Source: Parvibaculum sp963696585 (lineage in GTDB: Bacteria; Pseudomonadota; Alphaproteobacteria; Parvibaculales; Parvibaculaceae). From it: a DNA stretch of 64,000 bases. Both the position numbers and the translations under genes were made by a program. Below the pieces are notes generated by a model. That model was not told the DNA's origin. It saw only the letters and a list, made by a program, of their open reading frames with translations, and did not search any database. Of this stretch, positions 17,232 through 25,843 are shown in pieces. Numbering within the stretch: position 1 is the first letter of the stretch; each line of letters begins with the position of its first letter. Where the stretch lies: positions 62,001-126,000 of the forward strand of contig CAVOKW010000028.1 in NCBI GenBank assembly GCA_963696585.1, written 5' to 3'.

Positions 17232-18212
17232 ATGACTAGAGTGGCGAGGGCAGGGGCCAGATATCTACGCATTTTCAGCAGCTTGTTGCTGATGATGCTG
17301 GTTGCCGCCTGTGCATCCAGTTCGCCGCCCTGGTGGGAAACGCAAGGCGGAGGGACGTCAGGTTCCGCCCGTTACGACCAGCGCTATAGTGACCGTTCGG
17401 GCAGCTACGTGGTGCGCTCGGGCGACACGGTTTATCGAATCGCCCGCGAGCATGATGTGCCGATCCGCTCGCTGATCGACGCCAATCATTTGCAGCCGCC
17501 TTATTCCATCGTAACGGGGCAGCGCCTTGTCATTCCGACAGGGCGCTATCACACGGTTGGCCGCGGCGAGACCGTTTACAGCATTTCACGTCGCTATGGC
17601 GTGGATATGGCAAGCCTGACCAGCGCCAACCGCATCCCGCCGCCTTATACCATTCAGGTCGGGCAGCGATTGCAGCTTCCTTCGCGGGGCAGCCGGGAAA
17701 TCCAGTCGGCGGATATGTCTGGCGGGTATGGCGTGCCGCTGGCGCGACCGGGGACGCCACCGATTGCACAGCCCAATGTCGTGCCGCAATCCGTGCATGA
17801 GCCCAAACCGCCATTGCCATCGGCGCCCGCGCCCAAGGGCCAGTTCATCTGGCCGGTGCAGGGCAGGATTGTCTCGTCCTTCGGTGGCAAGGGCGGCGGG
17901 CTGAACAATGACGGCATCAATATTGCCGTGCCGGAGGGCGCATCGGTTCATGCGGCGCAGAGTGGCGTCGTCGCCTATGCGGGGAATGAACTCAAAGGCT
18001 ACGGCAATCTTTTGCTGATACGTCATGCCGATGGCTGGATGACCGCCTATGCCCATAACAGCAAGCTGCTGGTCAAGCGCGGCGATACGGTGAGCAAGGG
18101 GCAGGTGATATCCTATGCCGGACGCACAGGCAGCGTGACCTCACCCCAGGTCCACTTTGAAGTGCGTAAAGGCTCCAAGGCGGTCGATCCGCAAACCGTG
18201 ATCGGCGGCTAG
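17232..18212 (+). CDS. LysM/M23 lipoprotein, degenerate endopeptidase (NlpD/EnvC-like)
   Basis: A predicted lipoprotein of 326 residues from the ATG at 17232; an earlier in-frame ATG at 17187 is possible. The lipobox LVAAC places the lipid on Cys27. Two LysM domains follow (about 58-103 and 104-150), then a Pro-rich linker and a C-terminal M23/LytM domain. Zinc ligands appear to be lost: the H-x3-D position reads NDGINIA and the HxH position reads QVH. Such proteins (NlpD, EnvC) do not cut peptidoglycan but activate amidases at division. It ends four bases inside the convergent ATPase gene. Confidence 0.88.
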   Translation: MTRVARAGARYLRIFSSLLLMMLVAACASSSPPWWETQGGGTSGSARYDQRYSDRSGSYVVRSGDTVYRIAREHDVPIRSLIDANHLQPPYSIVTGQRLVIPTGRYHTVGRGETVYSISRRYGVDMASLTSANRIPPPYTIQVGQRLQLPSRGSREIQSADMSGGYGVPLARPGTPPIAQPNVVPQSVHEPKPPLPSAPAPKGQFIWPVQGRIVSSFGGKGGGLNNDGINIAVPEGASVHAAQSGVVAYAGNELKGYGNLLLIRHADGWMTAYAHNSKLLVKRGDTVSKGQVISYAGRTGSVTSPQVHFEVRKGSKAVDPQTVIGG

Positions 18213-19084
18213 CCGTCAATTTGCTGGCCGAGGCGTCCGGCCAGATCCTGAATGAATTGCCAGGCGACACGGCCTGATCGCGCGCCGCGCGTGGCCGACC
18301 ATTCAATCGCCCCGGCGCGCAGATCATCTTCGGAAATGCGCAAGCCGAAATGGTCGGCATAGCCCTCAACCATGGCGAAATAATCTTCCTGGCTGCAATT
18401 ATGAAAGCCGAGCCAAAGCCCGAAACGATCTGAGAGCGAAACCTTCTCTTCGACGGCTTCGCTCGGATTGATCGCTGTGGAGCGCTCATTCTCGATCATG
18501 TCGCGCGGCATCAGGTGACGCCGGTTGGAGGTCGCATAAAAGATGACATTGGCCGGGCGGCCTTCGATGCCGCCATCGAGCACGGCCTTGAGCGCCTTGT
18601 AGCTCGTGTCGTCATGATCGAAGGAAAGGTCATCGCAGAAGATGACGGCCCGCCGCCTGGCATCCCGCAGCAAGGTCATGAGGGCGGGCAGGCTTTCGAT
18701 GTCTTCGCGGTGGATTTCAATGAGCAGGAGCGCGCCGGGCGCGGCGAGATTGACCGAGGCATGGGCGGCCTTGACCAGAGAACTTTTGCCCATGCCGCGC
18801 GCCCCCCAGAGGAGGGCATTGTTGGCGGGAAGGCCTTGGGCAAATCGGCGCGTGTTTTCGAGCAGGATGTCGCGCACATGATCGACACCCTTGAGCAGTC
18901 TCATATCGACGCGTGAAACCGAGGGCACCGGCTCCAGATGCATTCCCTGAGGTTGCCAAACAAAAGCGTCGGCGATTGTCAGGTCTGACGCGGCAGGGCG
19001 AGGCGGGGCGAGACGCTCCAATGCCTGCGCAATGCGGCCGAGCAGGGCAGTGATTTCCGGGCTGTTAAGGTTTTTCTCGGTCAT
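18209..19084 (-). CDS. AAA+ ATPase of the DUF815 family
   Basis: A 291-residue P-loop ATPase. Walker A is GARGMGKSS (about residues 94-102) and Walker B is AVIFCDDLSF. A sensor-like segment reads VIFYATSNRRHLMPR, followed by the family-typical SLSDRFGLWLGFHNCSQEDY. DUF815 proteins are widespread and conserved beside yajC-secDF or the LysM/M23 gene in alphaproteobacteria, but their task is not established. The ATPase core is clear; any client is unknown. It is divergent from yajC and its C-terminus overlaps the LysM/M23 gene tail to tail. Confidence 0.88.
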   Translation of the reverse strand: MTEKNLNSPEITALLGRIAQALERLAPPRPAASDLTIADAFVWQPQGMHLEPVPSVSRVDMRLLKGVDHVRDILLENTRRFAQGLPANNALLWGARGMGKSSLVKAAHASVNLAAPGALLLIEIHREDIESLPALMTLLRDARRRAVIFCDDLSFDHDDTSYKALKAVLDGGIEGRPANVIFYATSNRRHLMPRDMIENERSTAINPSEAVEEKVSLSDRFGLWLGFHNCSQEDYFAMVEGYADHFGLRISEDDLRAGAIEWSATRGARSGRVAWQFIQDLAGRLGQQIDG

Positions 19085-19205
19085 TTCAGGCTTTCAATCC
19101 GTGGCCGCAGTCTGTGGGGGCGGGTCGTATTTGGCCCTGATCATGGACAAAACAGCCCCGCCGCGTCGCGCCATTCAGGGTAAAAAACGATGTTCTTTCC
19201 AAGGT

Positions 19206-19233
19206 TTGCAAATCAATACCCTATCGCTATAGT
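19206..19233 (+). promoter_or_regulatory. Candidate sigma-70 promoter for yajC-secDF
   Basis: TTGCAA at 19206-19211 and TATAGT at 19228-19233 are separated by 16 bases, about 65 bp before the yajC start. The position and both hexamers fit a housekeeping promoter. The assignment rests on sequence match alone. Confidence 0.45.
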
Positions 19234-19299
19234 CCCGCCCAACCTGACCTGCAATCGTTGCGGTTGCCGGTCGACCGGTCCCGCGACAGGAGATGAATT

Positions 19300-19614
19300 A
19301 TGTTTGGCGAAGCTGGTGGCAGTTCTACCGAATTTCTGATCTCGATGGTGCCTTTTATCGCGCTGTTCGCAATCATGTACTTCCTTGTTCTGCGACCGCA
19401 GCAGCAACGGCTGAAAGCGCATCAGGCGCTGGTGGCCGGGGTGCGTCGCGGCGATGTGGTGGTTACATCAGGCGGCATTATTGGCAAGGTCACCAAGGTT
19501 GAAGATGCCGAAGTGCTGGTTGAGGTGGCTGAGAATGTGCGTATTCGGGTCATTAAATCGACGTTGAGCGATGTCCGCTCCAAAACCGATCCGGTTCCGG
19601 CCAACAACCCATAA
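19300..19614 (+). CDS. yajC: Preprotein translocase subunit YajC
   Basis: A 104-residue YajC with one N-terminal membrane helix (LISMVPFIALFAIMYFLVL), the conserved RPQQQRLKAH and a small cytoplasmic domain (RRGDVVVTSGGIIGKVTKV). YajC joins SecD and SecF in the holotranslocon that helps drive late export steps. AGGAG seven bases upstream fixes the ATG at 19300. It is the first gene of yajC-secD-secF. Confidence 0.96.
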   Translation: MFGEAGGSSTEFLISMVPFIALFAIMYFLVLRPQQQRLKAHQALVAGVRRGDVVVTSGGIIGKVTKVEDAEVLVEVAENVRIRVIKSTLSDVRSKTDPVPANNP

Positions 19615-19684
19615 CCCTTTGAGGGAGTTCCGACCTCGCCGGGCCTGATCCAGGGGATCAGGCGGGTGCGGTTGAAAGCAAGAC

Positions 19685-21292
19685 ATGCTCCATTTCGACC
19701 GCTGGAAGATTTTCCTCATCGTCTTCGTTTCGCTGGCAGGCTTTGCCTTTTCGGCGCCCAATTTCTTTTCGAAGGCGTCGCTTGAATCGGTGCCGGGCTG
19801 GCTGCCCAACAAACAGGTCAATCTGGGCCTGGATCTTCGCGGCGGTTCTTATCTGCTGCTCGAGGTCGATATCGACTCCGTCATGAAGGATCGTTTGCAG
19901 ATTCTCATGAATGATGTGCGCAAGGCCCTGCGCGACGAGCGCGTGCAATATACCGGGCTTGCGGTCAAGGATGATGCGCTCACTGTCCGCGTGACGAATG
20001 CGGAAGATCTCGACAAGTCGATGAAGGCCATTCAGGCGCTTTCGACCATTGTCAATGGCAATGTCTTCAGCAGCCTGCCGCAGCGCGATATTCAGGCGAC
20101 CAATGAAGCCAATCTGATCACCGTCAAGCTGTCCGATGCCGCCCGCATCGCGCGGACGCAATCTGCCATGCAGCAATCCATTGAAATTGTGCGTCGTCGC
20201 ATCGACCAGCTTGGCACAACCGAACCGGTTATCCAGCAGCAGGGCGCGGATCGCATTCTGGTGCAGGTACCGGGTCTGGGCGACCCCAAGCGCCTCAAGG
20301 ATTTGCTCGGCCAGACCGCCAAGCTCAATTTCCGTCTTGTGGATACGTCCATGTCCGCCCAGCAGGCCTTGGCGACGCATCGTGTGCCGGCGGGATCGGA
20401 GCTTCTTTACGATGTGGAGCCAACGCCCAACCCGGTACTCGTTCAGCGCCGGGTGATGGTGGGGGGTGATGCGCTGGTTGACGCGCAAGCCGGGTTTGAC
20501 CAGCGCAATGGGACGCCCGTTGTCAATTTCCGCTTTGACAGCGCAGGCGCCAAGCTCTTTGGTGAAGTCACACGCGACAATGTCGGTCGACCTTTCGCCA
20601 TCGTGCTCGATAACAAGGTCATCAGTGCGCCGCGCATCAATGAACCGATCCTCGGGGGATCCGGTCAGATCAGCGGCAATTTCACCGTTCAGTCGGCCAA
20701 TGATCTTGCCATTCTGTTGCGGGCGGGTGCCTTGCCCGCGCCCCTCAAGGTGCTTGAAGAACGCACCGTCGGTCCGGGCCTTGGTGCGGACTCGGTGCGC
20801 GCCGGCACCATTGCCTCGATCATTGGCTCGGTGGCCGTCGTTGTCTTCATGATGTGGGCTTATGGCCTGTTCGGCGTTTTCGCCAATATCGCACTCATCA
20901 TCAATATCGGGCTCATCCTTGGCGCGCTTTCAATGTTGCAGGCGACGCTGACATTGCCCGGCATCGCCGGCATCGTGCTGACCGTCGGCACCGCGGTGGA
21001 TGCCAACGTGCTGATTTACGAGCGTATTCGCGAAGAATTGCGAAGCGGCAAGTCACCGATCACGGCGATTGAAGCTGGCTATAATCGCGCGCTGGCCACC
21101 ATTCTCGATGCCAATATCACGCATTTCATCTCGGCGGCTGTGCTGTTCCAGCTTGGTTCGGGTCCGGTGCGCGGTTTTGCGGTGACACTTGCCATTGGCG
21201 TTGTCACGTCGGTTTTCACGGCGTTTACGGCAAACCGCCTCATTGTTGCGACCTGGGTGCGTTATGCGCGTCCCAAGACGCTCACCCTTTGA
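19685..21292 (+). CDS. secD: Protein translocase subunit SecD
   Basis: A 535-residue SecD with the usual plan: one N-terminal membrane helix, a large periplasmic domain beginning LGLDLRGGSYLLLEVD, and five further helices. The RND-type core carries GTAVDANVLIYERIREEL with the conserved Asp and Arg residues. SecDF uses the proton gradient to pull proteins across after SecA. The gene is separated from secF by 16 bp. Confidence 0.97.
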   Translation: MLHFDRWKIFLIVFVSLAGFAFSAPNFFSKASLESVPGWLPNKQVNLGLDLRGGSYLLLEVDIDSVMKDRLQILMNDVRKALRDERVQYTGLAVKDDALTVRVTNAEDLDKSMKAIQALSTIVNGNVFSSLPQRDIQATNEANLITVKLSDAARIARTQSAMQQSIEIVRRRIDQLGTTEPVIQQQGADRILVQVPGLGDPKRLKDLLGQTAKLNFRLVDTSMSAQQALATHRVPAGSELLYDVEPTPNPVLVQRRVMVGGDALVDAQAGFDQRNGTPVVNFRFDSAGAKLFGEVTRDNVGRPFAIVLDNKVISAPRINEPILGGSGQISGNFTVQSANDLAILLRAGALPAPLKVLEERTVGPGLGADSVRAGTIASIIGSVAVVVFMMWAYGLFGVFANIALIINIGLILGALSMLQATLTLPGIAGIVLTVGTAVDANVLIYERIREELRSGKSPITAIEAGYNRALATILDANITHFISAAVLFQLGSGPVRGFAVTLAIGVVTSVFTAFTANRLIVATWVRYARPKTLTL

Positions 21293-21308
21293 AAGCTGCG
21301 GGGTCGTC

Positions 21309-22253
21309 ATGAATTTTCGTCTCAAGCTCGTTCCCGATCATACGGACTTCAAGTTCGTCAAATACCGCCATATCGCTGTTGGTATCTCCGTCGTCATCAT
21401 GGTCCTTTCGGTGATCTTGATGTTCACCAAGGGTCTCAATTTCGGTATCGACTTCCGTGGCGGCACTGTCATGGAAGTTGCGTCGCAGCAACCCATCGAC
21501 ATTGCCGACATGCGTTCGCGCCTCAACGGTCTCGGACTTGGCGAGGTGCAACTGCAAAAGTTCGGGGGTGACAATAATGTGCTCATCCGTGTGGGGGCGC
21601 ATGCGACCGAAACGGCCCAGCAAAGCCAGGCCGGCATTGACAAGATCAAGGCTGAACTTGGTTCAGGCATTGAATATCGCCGCATCGAAACGGTTGGACC
21701 GCAGGTCAGTGGCGAGTTGGTCTGGTCGGCGACAATGGCTGTCGTTGTCTCGATTGCCCTGATGTTTGCCTATATCTGGTTCCGGTTTGAGTGGCAGTTC
21801 GGTCTGGGTGCGGTGCTGGCGCTGGCCCATGACGTGCTCGCCACGATTGGCGTTTTCTCGCTGATGCAGTTCGAGTTCAATCTCACAACCATCGCCGCGC
21901 TGCTGACCATCGTTGGGTATTCGATGAACGATACGGTCGTGGTGTTCGACCGCATTCGTGAAAGCCTGCGGAAATACAAGAAGATGGATTTGGGGGAGCT
22001 TATTGATCTCTCCATCAATGACACGCTGTCGCGCACCATCATGACCTCGGTGACAACGCTGTTGGCGCTTTTGGCGCTCTTCATCTTCGGCGGCGAAGTC
22101 ATCAGCAGCTTCACCTTTGCCATGATCTTCGGCATCCTGATCGGCACTTATTCGTCGATCTTCGTCGCCGCGCCGGTTCTGATCTGGATTGGCGTCAAAC
22201 GCGACTGGGGTTCGATTGCGCCCAAAGGTGCCGCGGCCAAAAGCACTTCTTAA
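21309..22253 (+). CDS. secF: Protein translocase subunit SecF
   Basis: A 314-residue SecF. Visible are GIDFRGGTVMEV in the first periplasmic segment, the membrane block GYSMNDTVVVFDRIRE with the conserved Asp, and SRTIMTSVTTLLALLALFIFGG near the end. ATG at 21309 (MNFRLKLVPDHTDF) is chosen as the family start; earlier in-frame codons lie inside secD. It is followed after 7 bp by the Mth938-domain gene, implying a shared transcript. Confidence 0.97.
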   Translation: MNFRLKLVPDHTDFKFVKYRHIAVGISVVIMVLSVILMFTKGLNFGIDFRGGTVMEVASQQPIDIADMRSRLNGLGLGEVQLQKFGGDNNVLIRVGAHATETAQQSQAGIDKIKAELGSGIEYRRIETVGPQVSGELVWSATMAVVVSIALMFAYIWFRFEWQFGLGAVLALAHDVLATIGVFSLMQFEFNLTTIAALLTIVGYSMNDTVVVFDRIRESLRKYKKMDLGELIDLSINDTLSRTIMTSVTTLLALLALFIFGGEVISSFTFAMIFGILIGTYSSIFVAAPVLIWIGVKRDWGSIAPKGAAAKSTS

Positions 22254-22260
22254 GTGACGC

Positions 22261-22629
22261 ATGAAACCGCAATTTGACGCCCAGCCCCCCATCGACGCCT
22301 ATGGCGACAATGGGTTCCGGCTGGGTGGTCAGCGGTTTCTGAGCAGCCTCATCGTGACACCTCTGGGGCTCTATCCATGGCATGTGCGTAATCTGGCAGA
22401 AGCGACCGCCTCGGACTTTGAGCCATTGATCGCCGCGGCGGAGAGTTTCGATATTTTCGTGCTGGGATGCGGCGCGTCCTATCAACAACTCCCTAAGGAA
22501 GTTGTGGACTTTCTCGCGACGCATCGAATCGCACCCGATCTGATGCCCACTTCTGCTGCCTGCCGGACATATAATTTCCTGCTTTCCGAGGGACGGCGTG
22601 TTTCCGCTGCCCTTATTCCTGTGGAATGA
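22261..22629 (+). CDS. Mth938-like domain protein (NDUFAF3 homologue, DUF498)
   Basis: A 122-residue single-domain protein. Typical features are the strand-rich start (IDAYGDNGFRLGGQRFLSSL), FVLGCGASYQQLP and the TSAACRTYNFLLSEGRRV block. The mitochondrial member NDUFAF3 (C3orf60) assists complex I assembly. In alphaproteobacteria the gene characteristically follows secF, as here, which has been used to argue a link to membrane insertion. Biochemical function in bacteria is not established. There are 7 bp between the secF stop and this ATG. Confidence 0.88.
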   Translation: MKPQFDAQPPIDAYGDNGFRLGGQRFLSSLIVTPLGLYPWHVRNLAEATASDFEPLIAAAESFDIFVLGCGASYQQLPKEVVDFLATHRIAPDLMPTSAACRTYNFLLSEGRRVSAALIPVE

Positions 22630-22703
22630 GAGGTTTTACGATCAGCAGCCTTCACGGGTCTTGGCATTCGCGCCTGAAAATCCTAGTTTGAGGTCCTTGA
22701 TCG

Positions 22704-22737
22704 CATGCCAGAAGCGAGGCGATCCGCGCTCGGCATG
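22704..22737. repeat. Hairpin in the leader of the PuuD-like gene
   Basis: CATGCC at 22704-22709 pairs with GGCATG at 22732-22737, and an inner AGCG pairs with CGCT. It lies 28 bp before the next ATG and is not followed by a T run, so it is not an obvious terminator. It may be an operator or leader structure, or chance in GC-rich DNA. Confidence 0.3.
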
Positions 22738-22765
22738 ACATGAAATTACTCAGGGGGAGTTTCCT

Positions 22766-23368
22766 ATGGCTGCCATTCTCACATCGCTGCGCAACACGGT
22801 GATAGCCGGTTTCGTTCTCGCTGCGGTTCTGCTGCTCATGTATCTGAACTGGGGCGGCGCAATTGATCACAATTTCGGTGCATTTGTTTTCCGCTGGCTG
22901 CATGTCATCAGCGGCATCATGTGGATCGGCCTGCTCTGGTATTTCAACTTCGTGCAAATCCCGAACATGCCGAAGATTCCTGATGAGCAGAAGCCTGCCA
23001 TCAGCAAGGTCATCGCACCGGAAGCCCTGTTCTGGTTCCGCTGGGGCGCCATGTCCACCATCATTACGGGTCTGATCCTGGCCACGATGAACGGCTATTT
23101 CATGGACGCGCTGACGCTTGGCTGGTGGGAAGATTTTGATGTGCCCAAAGACACGGCCATCGGTATTGGCATGTGGCTCGGCACGATCATGTGGTTCAAT
23201 GTCTGGTTTGTGATTTGGCCGAACCAGAAGATCGCACTCGGTATCGTTTCGGCTCCTGCCGAAGCCAAGCCGGCGGCCGCTCGCACTGCCATGCTGTTCT
23301 CGCGCACCAATACGCTGCTTTCGATCCCGATGCTCTTCGCCATGGTTTCGGCGCAGAACATTTATTGA
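22766..23368 (+). CDS. PuuD-like membrane protein (urate hydroxylase membrane domain family)
   Basis: A 200-residue integral membrane protein with about four to five helices. Conserved-looking blocks are FRWLHVISGIMWIGLLWYF, FWFRWGAMSTIITGL and GTIMWFNVWFVIWPNQK. These resemble the membrane domain of PuuD, a urate oxidase whose full form adds a cytochrome c domain. That domain and its CxxCH motif are absent here. His and Trp residues in the helices could bind haem or quinone, but this is inference. No other urate or purine genes are near. GGGGGAG upstream supports the ATG, and a terminator follows. Confidence 0.75.
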   Translation: MAAILTSLRNTVIAGFVLAAVLLLMYLNWGGAIDHNFGAFVFRWLHVISGIMWIGLLWYFNFVQIPNMPKIPDEQKPAISKVIAPEALFWFRWGAMSTIITGLILATMNGYFMDALTLGWWEDFDVPKDTAIGIGMWLGTIMWFNVWFVIWPNQKIALGIVSAPAEAKPAAARTAMLFSRTNTLLSIPMLFAMVSAQNIY

Positions 23369-23390
23369 TCCTTGAGGATCGATGATCATG

Positions 23391-23424
23391 ACGGGGTCGC
23401 CCATGTGGCGGCCCCGTTTTCTTT
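23391..23424 (+). terminator. Rho-independent terminator after the PuuD-like gene
   Basis: A GC-rich stem GGGG-CGCC / GGCG-CCCC, with one mismatch and a short loop, is followed by GTTTTCTTT. It lies 23 bp after the stop codon and separates this gene from the phytoene-synthase-like gene. Confidence 0.7.
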
Positions 23425-23439
23425 GAAAGACAAAGCAAG

Positions 23440-24294
23440 ATGACGCGTGAGGGACAAGTCGCGATTGAGGGCTGTTATGGGCTGGTCAGACGCGCTGACC
23501 ATGACCGCTATCTCTCGACCTTGCTGGCGCCTGCGGCCAGACGCGACAGTCTCATGGTGCTTTATGCGTTCAATGTCGAAATAGCCCGCGTCAGCGAGGT
23601 CGTGAGCGAGCCGATGCTCGGCGAGATCCGGTTGCAATGGTGGCGCGAAGCACTGGAGGCAATTGCGAATGGTCAGGCCAGTGGTCATGAAGTGGCGCTG
23701 GCAATCGATACGCTGCACCGCGTCTCACCATTTCCCCTGGCCCTATGCCGGCAACTGATTGATGCACGGGCGCGTGATCTGAGCGACGAACCCTTCGCTG
23801 ATATGGAGGCGCTTCAGGACTATGCCGCGGGCACGTCAGGCTCGTTGATGCGGATGGCGGGACAACTTCTCAAGGTGCAGGCGCTCGATACCGTCGAAGA
23901 TCAAATCATCGCTCATGCCGGACTGGCCTATGCCTATACGGGCCTGATGCGCGCCCTGCCATTTCACGCCTCGCAGGGGCGGATCGATTTGCCGCTCGAT
24001 CTCATGGGGCGCTGCGATGTTGATCCGCATGATATTTTATCGGGCCGCATGACTCCCGGCTTGCGACTGGCGCTTGATGAATTGATTGAACGCGCGCATG
24101 AGGAACTGGCCCAGGCGCGCGCCAAGACTTTAAGCGGGACGATACTTCCGGCTGTGTTGCCCGCTTCGCTTTGCGATGCCTATCTCAACATCATCGCCGC
24201 GCCAGACTTCGACCCCTTCACCATGCCATGCGAGGTGGCGGGGTTTCGTCGTCAATTGCGATTGCTGGGGCGGCTCTGGCGCAAGAAAATCTGA
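23440..24294 (+). CDS. Phytoene/squalene-synthase-fold protein, NDUFAF6-like
   Basis: A 284-residue all-helical protein of the squalene/phytoene synthase fold. The catalytic Asp-rich motifs are missing. The first position (normally DDxxD) reads ARVSE at residues 49-53. The second, in the YTGLMRALPFHA segment, lacks its Asp residues. This matches NDUFAF6-type proteins, which assist complex I biogenesis in mitochondria, more than true isoprenoid synthases; no hopanoid or carotenoid genes are near. The conserved EIRLQWWREAL is typical of that subgroup. The stop directly abuts the trmFO stop on the other strand. Confidence 0.85.
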   Translation: MTREGQVAIEGCYGLVRRADHDRYLSTLLAPAARRDSLMVLYAFNVEIARVSEVVSEPMLGEIRLQWWREALEAIANGQASGHEVALAIDTLHRVSPFPLALCRQLIDARARDLSDEPFADMEALQDYAAGTSGSLMRMAGQLLKVQALDTVEDQIIAHAGLAYAYTGLMRALPFHASQGRIDLPLDLMGRCDVDPHDILSGRMTPGLRLALDELIERAHEELAQARAKTLSGTILPAVLPASLCDAYLNIIAAPDFDPFTMPCEVAGFRRQLRLLGRLWRKKI

Positions 24295-25704
24295 CTATTC
24301 GGCGGCCTGACGCGCGGGGTCGAGCCATTGCGCCAGATCAGCAAGGGCGCGGGCGCTATGGGCTTTTTTACGCGATGGCGTTTTCAGCTTGCCGCGCGGC
24401 GTGCGGCCATTTTCATCACGTGGCAGGTCCACCGGCGGGAAGAGTCCGAAGTTTACATTCATCGGCTGGAATGTTTCGGCGTTTGCGTCGCCCGTGATAT
24501 GCGCCAGCAACGCGCCAAGCGCCGTTGTGCGCGGTGGTGGCACAGCGACTTGACCCTTGCGTTCGGCAGCCGCGAAACGACCGGCGAGCAAACCCATTGA
24601 TGCGCTTTCAACATAGCCTTCAACCCCGGTGACCTGCCCGGCAAAGCGCAGACGCGTATCGGCCTTGAGGCGCATCAGCGGATCAAGCAGGCGCGGACTG
24701 TTGAGAAAGGTGTTGCGATGCAGGCCGCCGAGGCGGGCAAACTCGGCATTCTCCAGACCGGGGATCATGCGGAAAATGCGGGTCTGCTCGCCATGCTTCA
24801 GTTTGGTCTGGAACCCGACCATGTTGTAGAGCGTGCCAAGCGCATTGTCCTGGCGTAGCTGGATGATGGCATAGGGCTTTACATCCGGCGCATGGGCATT
24901 GGTGAGGCCGACAGGCTTCATCGGCCCGAAGCGCAAGGTCTCCAGACCACGATCCGCCATGACTTCGATGGGCAGGCAGCCTTCAAAATATGGCGTGTTC
25001 TTTTCCCATTCCCTGAAGTCTGTTTTTTCACCATCAATCAGTGCACGAACAAATGATTCATACTGATCGCGGGTCATCGGGCAATTGATATAATCCTTGC
25101 CGCTGCCCCCTTCGCCTTCGCCGCCTGTGCCAACCTTGTCGTAACGCGACTGGTACCAGCAGATCGACATGTCGATGCTGTCACGATGAACAATGGGCGC
25201 AATCGCATCAAAGAAGGCAAGTTCCTCGCCGCCGGTAAAATCGGCAATCGCCTTGCCGAGCGCTTCCGATGTGAGCGGTCCCGTGGCGATGATGACGTTG
25301 TCCCAATCGGCAGGCGGGAGGTCCGCCACTTCGCCGCGCTCGACGGTGACGAGCGGATGCCCGCTGAGCGCCTTGGTCACATATTGCGAAAAGATGTCGC
25401 GATCAACGGCGAGCGCACTGCCTGCCGGAACCTTGGCGACATTGGCGGCCGCCATGATCAGCGACCCGGCACGGCGCATCTCCTCATGCAGCAAGCCGAC
25501 GGCGTTCGTCTCATGATCATCGGAGCGGAAGGAATTGGAGCAGACGAGTTCGGCAAAGCCGTCTGTCTGATGCGCGTCGGTTTTCACGACGGGCCGCATC
25601 TCGTGGAGAATGACGGGCACGCCGGTTTGCGCCAATTGCCAGGCAGCTTCCGACCCTGCCATGCCGGCGCCCACGATATGGACTGGTTTCATGTCTTTGG
25701 TCAT
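24295..25704 (-). CDS. trmFO: Methylenetetrahydrofolate-tRNA-(uracil-5-)-methyltransferase TrmFO
   Basis: A 469-residue folate- and FAD-dependent enzyme that makes 5-methyluridine at position 54 of tRNA. The dinucleotide-binding motif VGAGMAGSEAAWQLA is at residues 11-25. Functional cysteines are seen as Cys55 in VCSNSFRSDD and Cys208 in INCPMTR. The ATG at 25702-25704 (MTKDMKPVHIVG) adds four residues before the conserved core; the internal ATG at Met5 is an alternative. It is convergent with the NDUFAF6-like gene, with zero bases between the stops. Confidence 0.95.
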   Translation of the reverse strand: MTKDMKPVHIVGAGMAGSEAAWQLAQTGVPVILHEMRPVVKTDAHQTDGFAELVCSNSFRSDDHETNAVGLLHEEMRRAGSLIMAAANVAKVPAGSALAVDRDIFSQYVTKALSGHPLVTVERGEVADLPPADWDNVIIATGPLTSEALGKAIADFTGGEELAFFDAIAPIVHRDSIDMSICWYQSRYDKVGTGGEGEGGSGKDYINCPMTRDQYESFVRALIDGEKTDFREWEKNTPYFEGCLPIEVMADRGLETLRFGPMKPVGLTNAHAPDVKPYAIIQLRQDNALGTLYNMVGFQTKLKHGEQTRIFRMIPGLENAEFARLGGLHRNTFLNSPRLLDPLMRLKADTRLRFAGQVTGVEGYVESASMGLLAGRFAAAERKGQVAVPPPRTTALGALLAHITGDANAETFQPMNVNFGLFPPVDLPRDENGRTPRGKLKTPSRKKAHSARALADLAQWLDPARQAAE

Positions 25705-25843
25705 GGGGCCGGAGATAGCATTTTGTGGCGGTCAGTTCCACAGCTTCGGTTTGCGTCCCGCCCATGACCGTTCCTGTCCAAGCGGCCCGGTCTCGCTTTG
25801 CCACTCGTCAGAAAAGTCCAGGCTGGGGGCACGGGAAGGCAAG

